A DNA stretch of 64,000 nucleotides from Cupriavidus numazuensis. GTDB taxonomy: Bacteria > Pseudomonadota > Gammaproteobacteria > Burkholderiales > Burkholderiaceae. Positions 19,023 through 27,485 of this stretch are shown piece by piece. Numbering within the stretch: the stretch's first letter is position 1; each line of letters begins with the position of its first letter. The notes below the pieces were generated by a model. It worked only from the letters and a program-made list of their open reading frames with translations, made no database searches and was not told the origin of the DNA. The stretch spans positions 89,395 to 153,394 of the forward strand of contig NZ_CAJPVI010000016.1 in assembly GCF_905397435.1 (NCBI RefSeq), read 5' to 3'. The position numbers and the translations under genes are program-made.

Positions 19023-20063
19023 ATGAGCGCGCATCAGGCATCCGGCGACAGCGACATCCCGTTCGCGGGGCTGACGCCAGAACTGATCCTTGACGCGCTG
19101 GATTCGTCGGGCATGCGCACCGACGGCCGGCTGCTGGCGCTCAACAGCTACGAGAACCGCGTCTGGCAGGTCGGCATCGAGGACGCCGCACCCGTGGTCG
19201 CCAAGTTCTACCGGCCCGGCCGATGGACCGACGCCGCCATCCTCGAAGAGCACGCCTTCGTGCAACAGCTTGCCGACGCCGAGATCCCGGCGGTGCCCGC
19301 GCTGGCTGGCCCGGACGGCAGTGCGCTGCAATACCATGCCGGCTTCCGCTTCGCGGTCTTCGCGCGCTGCGGTGGCCGTGAGCCCGAGCTGGACCGTGCG
19401 GATACGCTGACCTGGCTCGGCCGCTTTATCGGCCGCATTCATGCCGTGGGCGCGACGAACGCCTATCAGGCACGTCCGGCGCTCGATCCGGATACGTACG
19501 GTGTGGCATCGCGCGACTGGCTGCTCGCGCACGACTGCATTCCCGCCGATCTGCTCGCGCCATGGCAGACCGTCGTCGATCTCGCGCTGGATGGCGTGCG
19601 CCGTTGCTATGACCGCGCCGGTGACGTCCGCCTGCTGCGCGCGCATGGCGACTGCCATCGCGGCAATGTGCTGTGGATCGATGGCGATGACGTCCGGGCG
19701 ACGGGCCTCACCGCAGCCGGCCCGCATTTCGTCGACTTCGACGACAGCCGCATGGCCCCGGCCGTGCAGGACCTGTGGATGCTGCTCGAAGGCGACCGTG
19801 CCGCCATGCAGGACCAGCTCGCCGATATCGTCGCGGGTTATGAAGACTTTGCCGAGTTCGCGCCACGCGAACTCTGGCTCGTGGAAGCGCTGCGCACCTT
19901 GCGCCTGCTCCACTACAGCGCGTGGCTGGCCAGCCGCTGGCGCGATCCCGCGTTTCCGGCGGCGTTCCCTTGGTTCGGGACGGCGCGCTACTGGCAGGAC
20001 CGCATCCTGGAACTGCGCGAGCAAGTCGCGCTGATGGAAGAAGCGCCCCTGTGGGGCGCCTGA
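19023..20063 (+). CDS. srkA: Stress response kinase A-like Ser/Thr protein kinase (YihE family)
   Basis: 346 residues, an APH/choline-kinase-fold protein of the SrkA/YihE family, which in E. coli counters the Cpx-linked stress response. Family features: LALNSYENRVWQVGIED (nucleotide-binding strand), the catalytic loop LLRAHGDCHRGNVLW and the metal-binding FVDFDDSRMAPAVQDLWML. It starts 19 bases after rhlE and may be cotranscribed with it. It is convergent with the universal stress protein gene, leaving a 46-base gap. Confidence 0.88.
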   Translation: MSAHQASGDSDIPFAGLTPELILDALDSSGMRTDGRLLALNSYENRVWQVGIEDAAPVVAKFYRPGRWTDAAILEEHAFVQQLADAEIPAVPALAGPDGSALQYHAGFRFAVFARCGGREPELDRADTLTWLGRFIGRIHAVGATNAYQARPALDPDTYGVASRDWLLAHDCIPADLLAPWQTVVDLALDGVRRCYDRAGDVRLLRAHGDCHRGNVLWIDGDDVRATGLTAAGPHFVDFDDSRMAPAVQDLWMLLEGDRAAMQDQLADIVAGYEDFAEFAPRELWLVEALRTLRLLHYSAWLASRWRDPAFPAAFPWFGTARYWQDRILELREQVALMEEAPLWGA

Positions 20064-20109
20064 AGCATCAGGGCTGCCGCATTGGCGTCAGCCCCCGGGC
20101 CTGTTCCGT

Positions 20110-20547
20110 TCAGGACTTCTCGGGTGCCTTGACCAGCAACACCGGGCAGTCGCTCTGCGCGAGCACGCGTCCGGCGACCGAACCGATCACCGCATCAAAG
20201 AACGAGCCGCGGCCGTGCGTGCCCATGATGATGGCCTGCGCATCCACCGAACGCGCGTAGGTCACGATGCACTCGGGCGCGAACCCGTGCAGCGCGTGGC
20301 GCTCGAACGGCACGCCGGCACCCGACAGGATGTCGCACACGCCCGCCATGGCCTTGTCGCTGGCCTCCTGGTGCCAGGCGTCGATGGTTTCCTTGCTGAC
20401 GAACGCACGAACCTGGCCACTGACTTCGGGTGCGACGTGCACCACGTGCACGGTGAAGCCGGTTTGCAGCAGCTTGCCTTCGGCAATGAAGCGGGCGGCA
20501 GCGTCGCTGAAGGCCGAACCGTCGGTCGCGAGCACGATATTGGACAT
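20110..20547 (-). CDS. Universal stress protein (UspA family)
   Basis: 145 residues, single Usp domain. The ATP-binding pattern G-x2-G-x9-G-(S/T) is seen in GTHGRGSFFDAVIGSVAG, so it is likely a nucleotide-binding type. N-terminal NIVLATDGSAFSDAAARF is typical. A good ribosome-binding site (GGAGA) precedes the ATG on the minus strand. It is monocistronic, with a 357-base divergent gap upstream. Confidence 0.92.
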   Translation of the reverse strand: MSNIVLATDGSAFSDAAARFIAEGKLLQTGFTVHVVHVAPEVSGQVRAFVSKETIDAWHQEASDKAMAGVCDILSGAGVPFERHALHGFAPECIVTYARSVDAQAIIMGTHGRGSFFDAVIGSVAGRVLAQSDCPVLLVKAPEKS

Positions 20548-20904
20548 GGCGGGAATCTCCTGGATGGGGGCGCTGTACGGATACGCCAGGTTTTAGGATA
20601 GGCAGGATCGGCCACCGCGTGGTTCCATGTGCGGTGACGGGCTGTCTGACACCATCATCGCAGCAAGTCTTTCGTCACAATCCGACATAGATCAAGAAAT
20701 TCGGAATTCCCTTATTGGCGGGAGAGTTCGGATTGGTCAAGACATCTGACACATTTGGCCATTGCTGCCCCGCTACGTGCCCGCTTAGCATGTGCCCAGC
20801 CCGGCTGGGACCGCCGCGACATGGCGCCCGGCTTTTTCATCCCAGAACACACAAGGCGATTGCGCCCGGCCCGGCCGGCGCGATGCCTGGACGGAGACAG
20901 CAAC
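20548..20904. other. Divergent intergenic region, usp / CoA-transferase
   Basis: 357 bases serving as the upstream region of both flanking genes. The stretch around 20640-20720 is less GC-rich than its surroundings, consistent with promoters. A TTGATCTATG half-site on the minus strand (near 20687-20696) resembles half of an FNR/ANR box, but the partner half is poor. The frame of the CoA-transferase is open from 20755 but without family similarity. No RNA gene is seen. Confidence 0.5.
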
Positions 20905-21966
20905 ATGAGCGAGCGCGGCAACCTCCTGCCCCTGCGTGGCATCAAGGTAGTGGAATTTGAAGGTATTGGCCCGGGCCCGCTGTGTGGCGCCATGCTCGCT
21001 GGCCTCGGTGCGGAGGTCACGCTGGTGACGCGCCCGGTCGCCCCGGACGCGCGCCGCATCCTGCGCGGCCAGGACGTGCCGGCCGAGATGGAACTGGAGC
21101 ACGGCAAGGCCGTGGTGCAGCTGAACCTGAAGTCCGCCGAAGGCGTCGCCGCCGCGCTGGACCTCGTGGCGGGCGCCGACGCGCTGATCGAGGGGCTGCG
21201 CCCCGGTGCGATGGAACGCCTGGGCCTGGGCCCGGCCGAATGCCATGCGCGTAACCCGCAGCTCGTGTACGGCCGCATGACCGGCTGGGGCCAAACCGGC
21301 CCGCTCGCGCAGAGCGCCGGGCATGACCTCAACTACATCGCGCTGACCGGCCTGCTGTCGATGGCTGCGCGCGACGACGCGTTGCCGATGGTGCCGCCCA
21401 CCGTGGTGGGTGATGCCACCGGCGCGCTCGGTCTGGCGTTCGGCATCACGAGCGCCATCCTGAACGCGCGCTCGAGCGGGCAGGGTTGCGTGGTCGATGC
21501 CGCCATTACCGATATCGTCGCCATGCTGGGCTCGCTGGTGCAGGTGTCGCGTGCGGCCGGAACGCTCGGCGGGCCGCAGCCCAGCGCGTTCCATGACTCG
21601 CCGTTCTACGACGTCTTTGCCTGTTCCGATGGCCGCGCGATCACGCTCGGCGCGCTGGAGCCGCAGTTCTATCGCGAACTGCTCGAACGGCTCGAACTGA
21701 CCGACATCGATCCGGCCGCGCAGTACGACCGTGCCCAATGGCCGGCGGTGAAGGCACGTATCACGGCGCTCATTGCGTCGAAGCCCAGCACGCACTGGGA
21801 ATCGCTGCTCGGCGGCACCGATGTCTGCTTTGCCCGCGTCCTGACGCTGGACGAGGCCGCACGCCATCCGCACAACCAGGCGCGCGGCACCTATCGCCTG
21901 TACCAGCAGGGCGATCGCGAGGTGGCGCGCTCCGCGCCGGCGCCGCGCTTCACTGCGGCCAAGTAA
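20905..21966 (+). CDS. CaiB/BaiF family CoA transferase, alpha-methylacyl-CoA racemase type
   Basis: 353 residues. Start at 20905 is supported by GGAGA 8 bases upstream. Class III CoA-transferase fold. The strings YGRMTGWGQTGPLAQSAGHDLNYIAL and VVGDATGALGL keep the His (GHD) and Asp (GD) that act as acid/base in alpha-methylacyl-CoA racemases, so an Amacr-like racemase is more likely than formyl-CoA transferase. The substrate is a 2-methyl-branched acyl-CoA, inferred from family. It lies 77 bases upstream of a CMD-domain gene on the same strand. Confidence 0.85.
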   Translation: MSERGNLLPLRGIKVVEFEGIGPGPLCGAMLAGLGAEVTLVTRPVAPDARRILRGQDVPAEMELEHGKAVVQLNLKSAEGVAAALDLVAGADALIEGLRPGAMERLGLGPAECHARNPQLVYGRMTGWGQTGPLAQSAGHDLNYIALTGLLSMAARDDALPMVPPTVVGDATGALGLAFGITSAILNARSSGQGCVVDAAITDIVAMLGSLVQVSRAAGTLGGPQPSAFHDSPFYDVFACSDGRAITLGALEPQFYRELLERLELTDIDPAAQYDRAQWPAVKARITALIASKPSTHWESLLGGTDVCFARVLTLDEAARHPHNQARGTYRLYQQGDREVARSAPAPRFTAAK

Positions 21967-22043
21967 GCCGGACTGGCGTCGCGCCGGCAGGCGCGGGCGG
22001 GACCTTCGGATACCATGCGGCATCCATCATCCGGAGATCTGCC

Positions 22044-22454
22044 ATGACGACGCCAGTCGATACAACCGCTTATACCGACAACCCGGCCTTCGAGGCCGGC
22101 GTCAACGTGCGCACGGAAGTCCTGGGCCCCGCCCACGTGCAGCGCGCGCTGGACGCCGCCGCCCAGCAGGGCGATACGAGCCTGCAGCAACTGGTGACCG
22201 AGTTTGCATGGGGCACGGTCTGGACCCGCGAAGGACTGGACCGCAAGCAGCGCAGCCTGGCGACGGTGTCGATGCTGATCGCGCTGAACCGTCCGCAAGA
22301 ACTGGCCGGCCACCTGCGCGGCGCGCTGGTCAACGGCGTCACGCCGCAGGAATTGCGCGAACTGATGGTGCACAGCGCGGTGTACTGCGGCTTTCCAGCC
22401 GCGCTTGACGCCAGCCGCAAGCTCACCGAAGTGCTGGAAGCCGCGGGCGCATAG
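22044..22454 (+). CDS. Carboxymuconolactone decarboxylase family protein
   Basis: 136 residues, one CMD domain (AhpD-like fold). It resembles PcaC in the segments EFAWGTVWTREGLDRKQRSLATVSMLIALNRPQELAGHLRGALVNGVTPQELRELMVHSAVYCGFPAALDA. The CxxC of peroxidase-type AhpD is absent, which favours a 4-carboxymuconolactone decarboxylase-like or uncharacterised role. No other protocatechuate genes are near. Start MTTPVDTTAY follows GGAGA at 22033. Confidence 0.88.
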   Translation: MTTPVDTTAYTDNPAFEAGVNVRTEVLGPAHVQRALDAAAQQGDTSLQQLVTEFAWGTVWTREGLDRKQRSLATVSMLIALNRPQELAGHLRGALVNGVTPQELRELMVHSAVYCGFPAALDASRKLTEVLEAAGA

Positions 22455-22604
22455 CTAACCGGCCTTGGGCCGGAAAAAAATTCTGAAGCGGAAATTCTCG
22501 CAACGCGTCGCGACGGCTTCGCGTTCGGATGCAGCCGTTTCAGCGCTCGGGCGTGACGCGCTGAGCCTAACCTTCGCGGTATCCATTCACCAAGGAGCCG
22601 CGAG

Positions 22605-23243
22605 TTGGACCCCATCCCGTTTGAGGAAGCCCTGATCGTCGATGCGCGGCCGGTTCCGCCCGGCGAGGCGTCGTGGCAGCTTGCGCACGCGCTCGGCGCG
22701 CGCCGGACGCTGCTGGCCGACAATGTGCGGCAGGCCCAGCAGATGGTGCGGGAGCGCCAGCCGGAGCTGGTGGTCGTCGAGCTTGACGCGCTGGGGCAGG
22801 CCGGCATCACGCTGATCAAGCGCCTGGCGGCGCGCCATCCGGACGTGCGGCTGCTGGTGTTGTCCGACAGCGATGCGACGATGGCGCCCGTGCAGGCGCT
22901 GCGCGCCGGCGCCCACGGCTTCGTGCCGCGGCAGCGCGATCTCGCGGAAATGGTCCAGGCGGCGCGCGGCGTGATGTCCGGCTACCTGGTCTTTCCGACG
23001 CATACGCTGGAAGCCGCGCGCAAGTTGCGCCTGCCATCGGCCGGCAAGCTCGCGCGGCTGACCGCGCGCGAGCTCACGGTGCTCCAGTACCTCGCACGCG
23101 GGCACTCCAACAAGACGATCGGCGCGCGGCTGCTGATCAGCAGCAAGACCGTCAGCACCCACAAGACCAACATCATGTGCAAGCTCAACGTGGGGTCGGT
23201 GGTCGAGATGGTCGACTATGCGCGCCAGCACCGGTTGCTGTGA
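22605..23243 (+). CDS. NarL/FixJ-type regulator with degenerate receiver domain
   Basis: 212 residues. TTG start at 22605 is supported by AAGGAG 7 bases upstream (22592-22597); no ATG fits. Residues 8-125 have the receiver fold; residues 150-212 are a GerE/LuxR helix-turn-helix (LTARELTVLQYLARGHSNKTIGARLLISSKTVSTHKTNIMCKL). The receiver is atypical: the phospho-acceptor position is Glu59 (PELVVVELDALGQAG), the N-terminal acidic pair is Asp13-Ala14, and the conserved Lys is Arg109. Phosphorylation-independent action is therefore likely. No partner kinase is adjacent, so the targets are unknown. Confidence 0.85.
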   Translation: MDPIPFEEALIVDARPVPPGEASWQLAHALGARRTLLADNVRQAQQMVRERQPELVVVELDALGQAGITLIKRLAARHPDVRLLVLSDSDATMAPVQALRAGAHGFVPRQRDLAEMVQAARGVMSGYLVFPTHTLEAARKLRLPSAGKLARLTARELTVLQYLARGHSNKTIGARLLISSKTVSTHKTNIMCKLNVGSVVEMVDYARQHRLL

Positions 23244-23296
23244 TGCCTTGCGGCGAGAGATGTCGATCGACAGCGAAGCATCGGACGCCACCAAAG

Positions 23297-23333
23297 AAAA
23301 AAGCCGCGAACCCTTGCGGGATCGCGGCTTTTT
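23297..23333. terminator. Bidirectional terminator between the LuxR gene and tRNA-Met
   Basis: A GCCGCG...CGCGGC stem with an inner CCC/GGG pairing around TTGC is flanked by six A on the left and five T on the right. It can therefore stop the plus-strand regulator transcript and the minus-strand tRNA transcript alike. Confidence 0.85.
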
Positions 23334-23340
23334 AAATAGA

Positions 23341-23417
<77 letters not shown>

Positions 23418-23567
23418 AACGAAGACCGCTATTGTACCGGTATTTTCGTGACTGTCAACACCTTATCGAGAAGATGTTTGCAGGACGTCGAAAAGAAAAC
23501 CGGCAGGCCTTGCGGCCTGCCGGCTGGAGCGACCGATTACCGGGTCGGTCTTGCCTTAACCTGTTGC

Positions 23568-25265
23568 TCAGTCGTGGGCGTAAATGTCCACGTCCTTGGT
23601 TTCGCGCACGAACAGGGCGCCAATCACGAACGTGATCGCGGCGATGATGATCGGGTACCAGAGGCCATAGTAGATGTTGCCGTTCTGGGCCACCAGCGCG
23701 AACGAGATGGTGGGCAGCAGGCCGCCGAACCAGCCGTTGCCGATATGGTAGGGCAGCGACATCGAGGTATAGCGGATGCGGGTCGGGAACAGCTCCACCA
23801 GCATGGCAGCGATCGGGCCGTACACCATCGTCACGTAGATCACCAGGATCACCAGTACGACCAGCACCATGATGGTGTTCATCTGGGCCGGATCCGCCTT
23901 GGTCGGGTAGCCCGCGGCAGCCATCGAGTCGCCGACTTCCTTCTTGAACGCGGCGATCTGCTTCTTGCTCGCGTCGTCGAAGCTATGGCCGCCCGTGACG
24001 GTGGCGTCGAACGCCTTGATCTCCTTGTCGCCGATCTTCACCGAAGCGACCGTACCGGCCGGGGCCTGCACCACTTCATAGCTTGCCGATGCCTGGGCCA
24101 GCGTACGCTTGACGATATCGCAGGAGCTGCGGAAATCGATCTCGCGTGCGATCGGGCTGCCCTGGAACGAGCACTGCTTCGGATCGGCGGTGACCACGAT
24201 CTGCGCGGTCTGCTGCGCGCGCTCGAGCGCCGGGTTGGCGTAGTGGGTCAGCGCCTTGAACAGCGGGAAGTAGGTCAGCACGGCGAGCGCGCAGCCCAGC
24301 ATGATGATCCACTTGCGGCCGATCTTGTCCGACAGCGAGCCGAAGAACAGGAAGAACGGGGTGCCGATCACCAGCGCGCCGGCAATCAGCAGGTTGGCCG
24401 TCTTGGCATCGACCTTGAGCACCTGCGTCAGGAAGAACAGCGAGTAGAACTGGCCCGTGTACCAGACCACGGCCTGGCCGGCGGTCAGGCCCAGCAGCGC
24501 CAGAATCACGATCTTCAGGTTGCGCCACTGGCCGAAGGATTCGGTCAGCGGGGCCTTCGAGGTCTTGCCCTCTGCCTTCATGCGCTGGAATGCCGGCGAC
24601 TCGCTCATCGACAGGCGGATGTACACCGACATGGCCAGCAGCAGGATCGAGACCAGGAACGGAATGCGCCAGCCCCAGGCGTCGAAGTTCGCGCCGGTCA
24701 GCTCGCGGCACAGCAGGATCACGATCAGCGACAGGAACAGGCCCAGCGTCGCGGTGGTCTGGATCCAGGCCGTGTAGGAACCGCGCTTGCCGTGCGGCGC
24801 ATGCTCGGCCACGTACGTGGCGGCACCGCCGTACTCGCCGCCGAGCGCGAGGCCCTGCAGCATGCGCAGTGCGATCAGGATGATCGGGGCAGCCCAGCCG
24901 ATGGTGGCGTAACCCGGGAGCAGGCCGACGATGAACGTCGACAGGCCCATGATCAGGATCGTCACCAGGAAGGTGTACTTGCGGCCGATCATGTCGCCGA
25001 GGCGGCCGAACACCAGCGCGCCGAACGGGCGCACGATGAAGCCGGCGGCGAACGCCAGCAGCGCGAAGATGAAGGCGGAGGTCGGGTCCAGGCCGGCGAA
25101 GAACTGCTTGGCGATCACTGCCGCCAGTGAGCCGTACAGGTAAAAGTCATACCACTCGAACACCGTGCCGAGCGACGAGGCCAGAATGACCTTCTTCTCC
25201 TCGGTTGTCATCGGTGCGTTCTGCGCGCCCCCGCCGGGCATCGCTACGTTTTGCGCGTTTGCCAT
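23568..25265 (-). CDS. MFS transporter, metabolite:H+ symporter (MHS/ProP-like) with large periplasmic insert
   Basis: 565 residues from the ATG at 25265, which has a strong GGAGGAG ribosome-binding site. The MHS pattern is clear: SLGTVFEWYDFYLYGSLA at the N-terminus, GRLGDMIGRKY (motif A), GLALGGEYGGAATYVAEHAP, and GSLSDKIGRKW in the second half. Twelve helices are predicted. Unlike ProP (about 500 residues), residues about 340-462 between helices 9 and 10 form a hydrophilic insert with two cysteines (365, 382), which should be periplasmic. Its substrate is unknown; relatives carry organic acids or osmolytes. Confidence 0.9.
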   Translation of the reverse strand: MANAQNVAMPGGGAQNAPMTTEEKKVILASSLGTVFEWYDFYLYGSLAAVIAKQFFAGLDPTSAFIFALLAFAAGFIVRPFGALVFGRLGDMIGRKYTFLVTILIMGLSTFIVGLLPGYATIGWAAPIILIALRMLQGLALGGEYGGAATYVAEHAPHGKRGSYTAWIQTTATLGLFLSLIVILLCRELTGANFDAWGWRIPFLVSILLLAMSVYIRLSMSESPAFQRMKAEGKTSKAPLTESFGQWRNLKIVILALLGLTAGQAVVWYTGQFYSLFFLTQVLKVDAKTANLLIAGALVIGTPFFLFFGSLSDKIGRKWIIMLGCALAVLTYFPLFKALTHYANPALERAQQTAQIVVTADPKQCSFQGSPIAREIDFRSSCDIVKRTLAQASASYEVVQAPAGTVASVKIGDKEIKAFDATVTGGHSFDDASKKQIAAFKKEVGDSMAAAGYPTKADPAQMNTIMVLVVLVILVIYVTMVYGPIAAMLVELFPTRIRYTSMSLPYHIGNGWFGGLLPTISFALVAQNGNIYYGLWYPIIIAAITFVIGALFVRETKDVDIYAHD

Positions 25266-25526
25266 GTTGTCTCCTCCGTCTGAATGGGTCACCGGTGAGG
25301 CCGCGGACGCACCGCAAGACATGGCGCGCTGCGGAGCCGTAGCACCGGAGCTGAAAGGATTCTGGGAGGCGAAACTTACTGAGTTCTGACAAATTTCCTT
25401 GGTATTGCGCACAAAACGTCGGGGTATACGCTAGCCCGGGCGGCGCCCGAAACGGCACCTGGCGTGCTGCGCTGCGAGCGAGGATGTGCGGCAAACGCCG
25501 TGCCGTAGCGCTATCCGGGAGTGACG
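25266..25526. other. Upstream region of the MFS transporter gene
   Basis: 261 bases between the DUF4212 gene and the MFS start. No ORF, tRNA or clear terminator stands out. It should hold the transporter promoter. The large symporter subunit that commonly follows DUF4212 genes is absent here. Confidence 0.5.
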
Positions 25527-25847
25527 CTATGCAGCATCCTTGCTGGCATCGCCCGGATTGCCCTGCGGAAGTGGGGGGGCGTCGCGAACGCCCGTGTCAG
25601 CTTCGTCGTCGGCCCGGTTCATGCGCCAGGCATAGAGCGCCGTCATCAGGACATAGACGACCAGCGCGCCCTGGGCACCCACCCAGAACGAGAACGGCCA
25701 GCCGAAGAAATCGAAGCGCAGGTCGCGCGCGAACCAGCTCACGACAAAGGTCACGACGAACCAGACCGCGAGCAGCGCGCAGATCCAGCGCCGGTTGCGA
25801 TGCCACGAGCGTTTGAGTGCCGGATCGACGGGTGGGTGCGCGCTCAC
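25527..25847 (-). CDS. DUF4212 protein, putative solute:sodium symporter small subunit
   Basis: 106 residues with two transmembrane helices (WICALLAVWFVVTFVVSWFA and VGAQGALVVYVLMTALYAWRM) and the family string LRFDFFGWPFSFWVGAQGAL. Members normally pair with a VC_2705-type sodium/solute symporter encoded directly downstream. Here the next gene is an unrelated MFS carrier after 261 bases, so the subunit appears orphaned. It overlaps the sensor kinase stop by ATGA, so it is part of that operon. Confidence 0.85.
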   Translation of the reverse strand: MSAHPPVDPALKRSWHRNRRWICALLAVWFVVTFVVSWFARDLRFDFFGWPFSFWVGAQGALVVYVLMTALYAWRMNRADDEADTGVRDAPPLPQGNPGDASKDAA

Positions 25848-27406
25848 GCTGATGCCTCCGGTGCGGGACGGCGCAGCGTGACGCGGAATCGCGCACCGGC
25901 CAGCCGGGGCTCCTGCTGGTAGACGTGGTCCTCGATGCGGACTTCGCCGCCGTGCTGCTGCACGATCTCGCGCACGATGGCCAGGCCCAGACCGCTGCCT
26001 TCGGTGTTGGTGCCGAGCACGCGGTAGAAACGTTCCATCACGCGCTCGCGGTCCGCTGCTGCAATGCCGGGGCCGGTGTCTTCCACGTCGAGATACGCGA
26101 ACGGTTCGAAGGCATCGGCGGTGACGCGCACGGTGGCGTGGCCGCCGATCGGCGTATATCGGATAGCGTTGTCGATCAGGTTGTTCAGCATTTCCGTGAG
26201 CATCAGCCGGTTGCCCTGGACCATCACCGGATGGTCGTCGGCATCGAGCCCCAGGTCGATCTGCCGGGCCCAGGCGCGCGGCAGCCAGTCCTTCACGACC
26301 TCGCGCGCGAGCGCGGCCAGGTCCAGCGCCGCCATGCTGCCGGCGCCAGCCAGGTTCTCCATGCGTGCGAGCGACAGCAATTGCGTGACCAGGTGCGCCG
26401 TGCGTTCCGAGCTGCCTGCGATCTGCGCTAGCGAGCGGCGCAATTCCTCGGGCGACTGTTCGCGCTGTGCCAGTTCGGCCTGCATGCGCAGTCCGGCCAG
26501 CGGCGTTTTCATCTGGTGCGCGGCATCGGCAATGAAGCGCTTCTGCGTTTGCACCGACTGGTCCAGCCGCGCCAGCAGTTCGTTGAACGATGCGACCAGC
26601 GGCGTGATTTCCTGCGGTGCGGCGCGTTCGTCGATGGGGCTGGTGTCACCGGGGTTGCGTGCGCGGATGCGTTGCTGGATCGCCGTGAGCGGCGCCAGTC
26701 CGCGCGAGAGCCCGAACCACACGAGCACCACAGCCAGCGGCAGGATCACGAACTGCGGCAGGATCACGCCCTTGATGATCTCGTTGGCCAGGCGCGCGCG
26801 CTTGTCGAGGGTCTCTGCCACCTGCACCAGCACCGGCTGGTTGCCGCCTACGTTCTTGAGATCGACATAGGTATAGGCCACGCGCACGTCGTTGCCCGAC
26901 ACCCGGTCGTCGCGCAGCGATACCAGGCCGGGATGGCCCTCGTCCTCCTCGGACGGCAGCGGCAGGTCGTGGTCGCCGGCGACATACTCGCCGCGCTTGC
27001 CGACGACCTGGTAGTAGATATTGTCGGTTTCGTCCGCGCGCAGGATCTCGCGCGCCGACAGCGGCAGTTGCAGCGTGACCCGGCCGTTCACTTCACGGAC
27101 CTGCTGCGACAGCACGATGGCGCTGGCCTCCAGCGCACGGTCGAACGGCCCGTTGGCGATGGACTTCGCCACGAGATACGTGACGGCGATGCTCATCGGC
27201 CAGAGCAGCAGCAGCGGCGCCAGCATCCAGTCCAGGATCTCGCCGAACAGCGAACGCGGGGCAGGCTGGCCGGTGCTCTCCTCCAGGTGGGGCAGCGCAT
27301 CGGCCAGGTCGGCCGGGTCGTCGGGGTCGACGGGCGTGGCGGCACCGGGTGGAGGGACGGGATCCTTGGTGGGCGGATGCCGCCATGGCAATCGCAGCAA
27401 GCTCAT
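25844..27406 (-). CDS. Sensor histidine kinase, TctE-like
   Basis: 520 residues. A hydrophilic Pro-rich N-terminus (about 60 residues), transmembrane helix 1 (LLLLWPMSIAVTYLVA), a periplasmic 2CSK_N-type sensor domain, transmembrane helix 2 (LPQFVILPLAVVLVWFGLS), a HAMP-like linker, an HisKA box with the phospho-His in AAHQMKTPLAGLRMQAELA, then HATPase_c (NLIDNAIRYTP, DTGPGIAAADRERVMERFYR, GSGLGLAIV). It resembles TctE, which senses tricarboxylates in relatives. It follows the response regulator gene after 79 bases and is coupled to DUF4212. The ligand is inferred only. Confidence 0.9.
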   Translation of the reverse strand: MSLLRLPWRHPPTKDPVPPPGAATPVDPDDPADLADALPHLEESTGQPAPRSLFGEILDWMLAPLLLLWPMSIAVTYLVAKSIANGPFDRALEASAIVLSQQVREVNGRVTLQLPLSAREILRADETDNIYYQVVGKRGEYVAGDHDLPLPSEEDEGHPGLVSLRDDRVSGNDVRVAYTYVDLKNVGGNQPVLVQVAETLDKRARLANEIIKGVILPQFVILPLAVVLVWFGLSRGLAPLTAIQQRIRARNPGDTSPIDERAAPQEITPLVASFNELLARLDQSVQTQKRFIADAAHQMKTPLAGLRMQAELAQREQSPEELRRSLAQIAGSSERTAHLVTQLLSLARMENLAGAGSMAALDLAALAREVVKDWLPRAWARQIDLGLDADDHPVMVQGNRLMLTEMLNNLIDNAIRYTPIGGHATVRVTADAFEPFAYLDVEDTGPGIAAADRERVMERFYRVLGTNTEGSGLGLAIVREIVQQHGGEVRIEDHVYQQEPRLAGARFRVTLRRPAPEASA

Positions 27407-27485
27407 CTCGGCAAAGTGTGGGACGGTTTCGGTCGAGTGATCGGCTGCTCAGGCAGGGGCGTGGCGGGAAGATCGCGAATGCGCT

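Noticed and set aside
20683..20700. FNR/ANR box upstream of the universal stress protein gene
   Set aside because: Only one half-site (TTGAT) fits; the second half matches poorly.
22458..22484. CCGGCC-TTG-GGCCGG hairpin after the CMD gene as a terminator
   Set aside because: On the plus strand it is followed by A residues rather than T, so it cannot be a canonical terminator for that gene.
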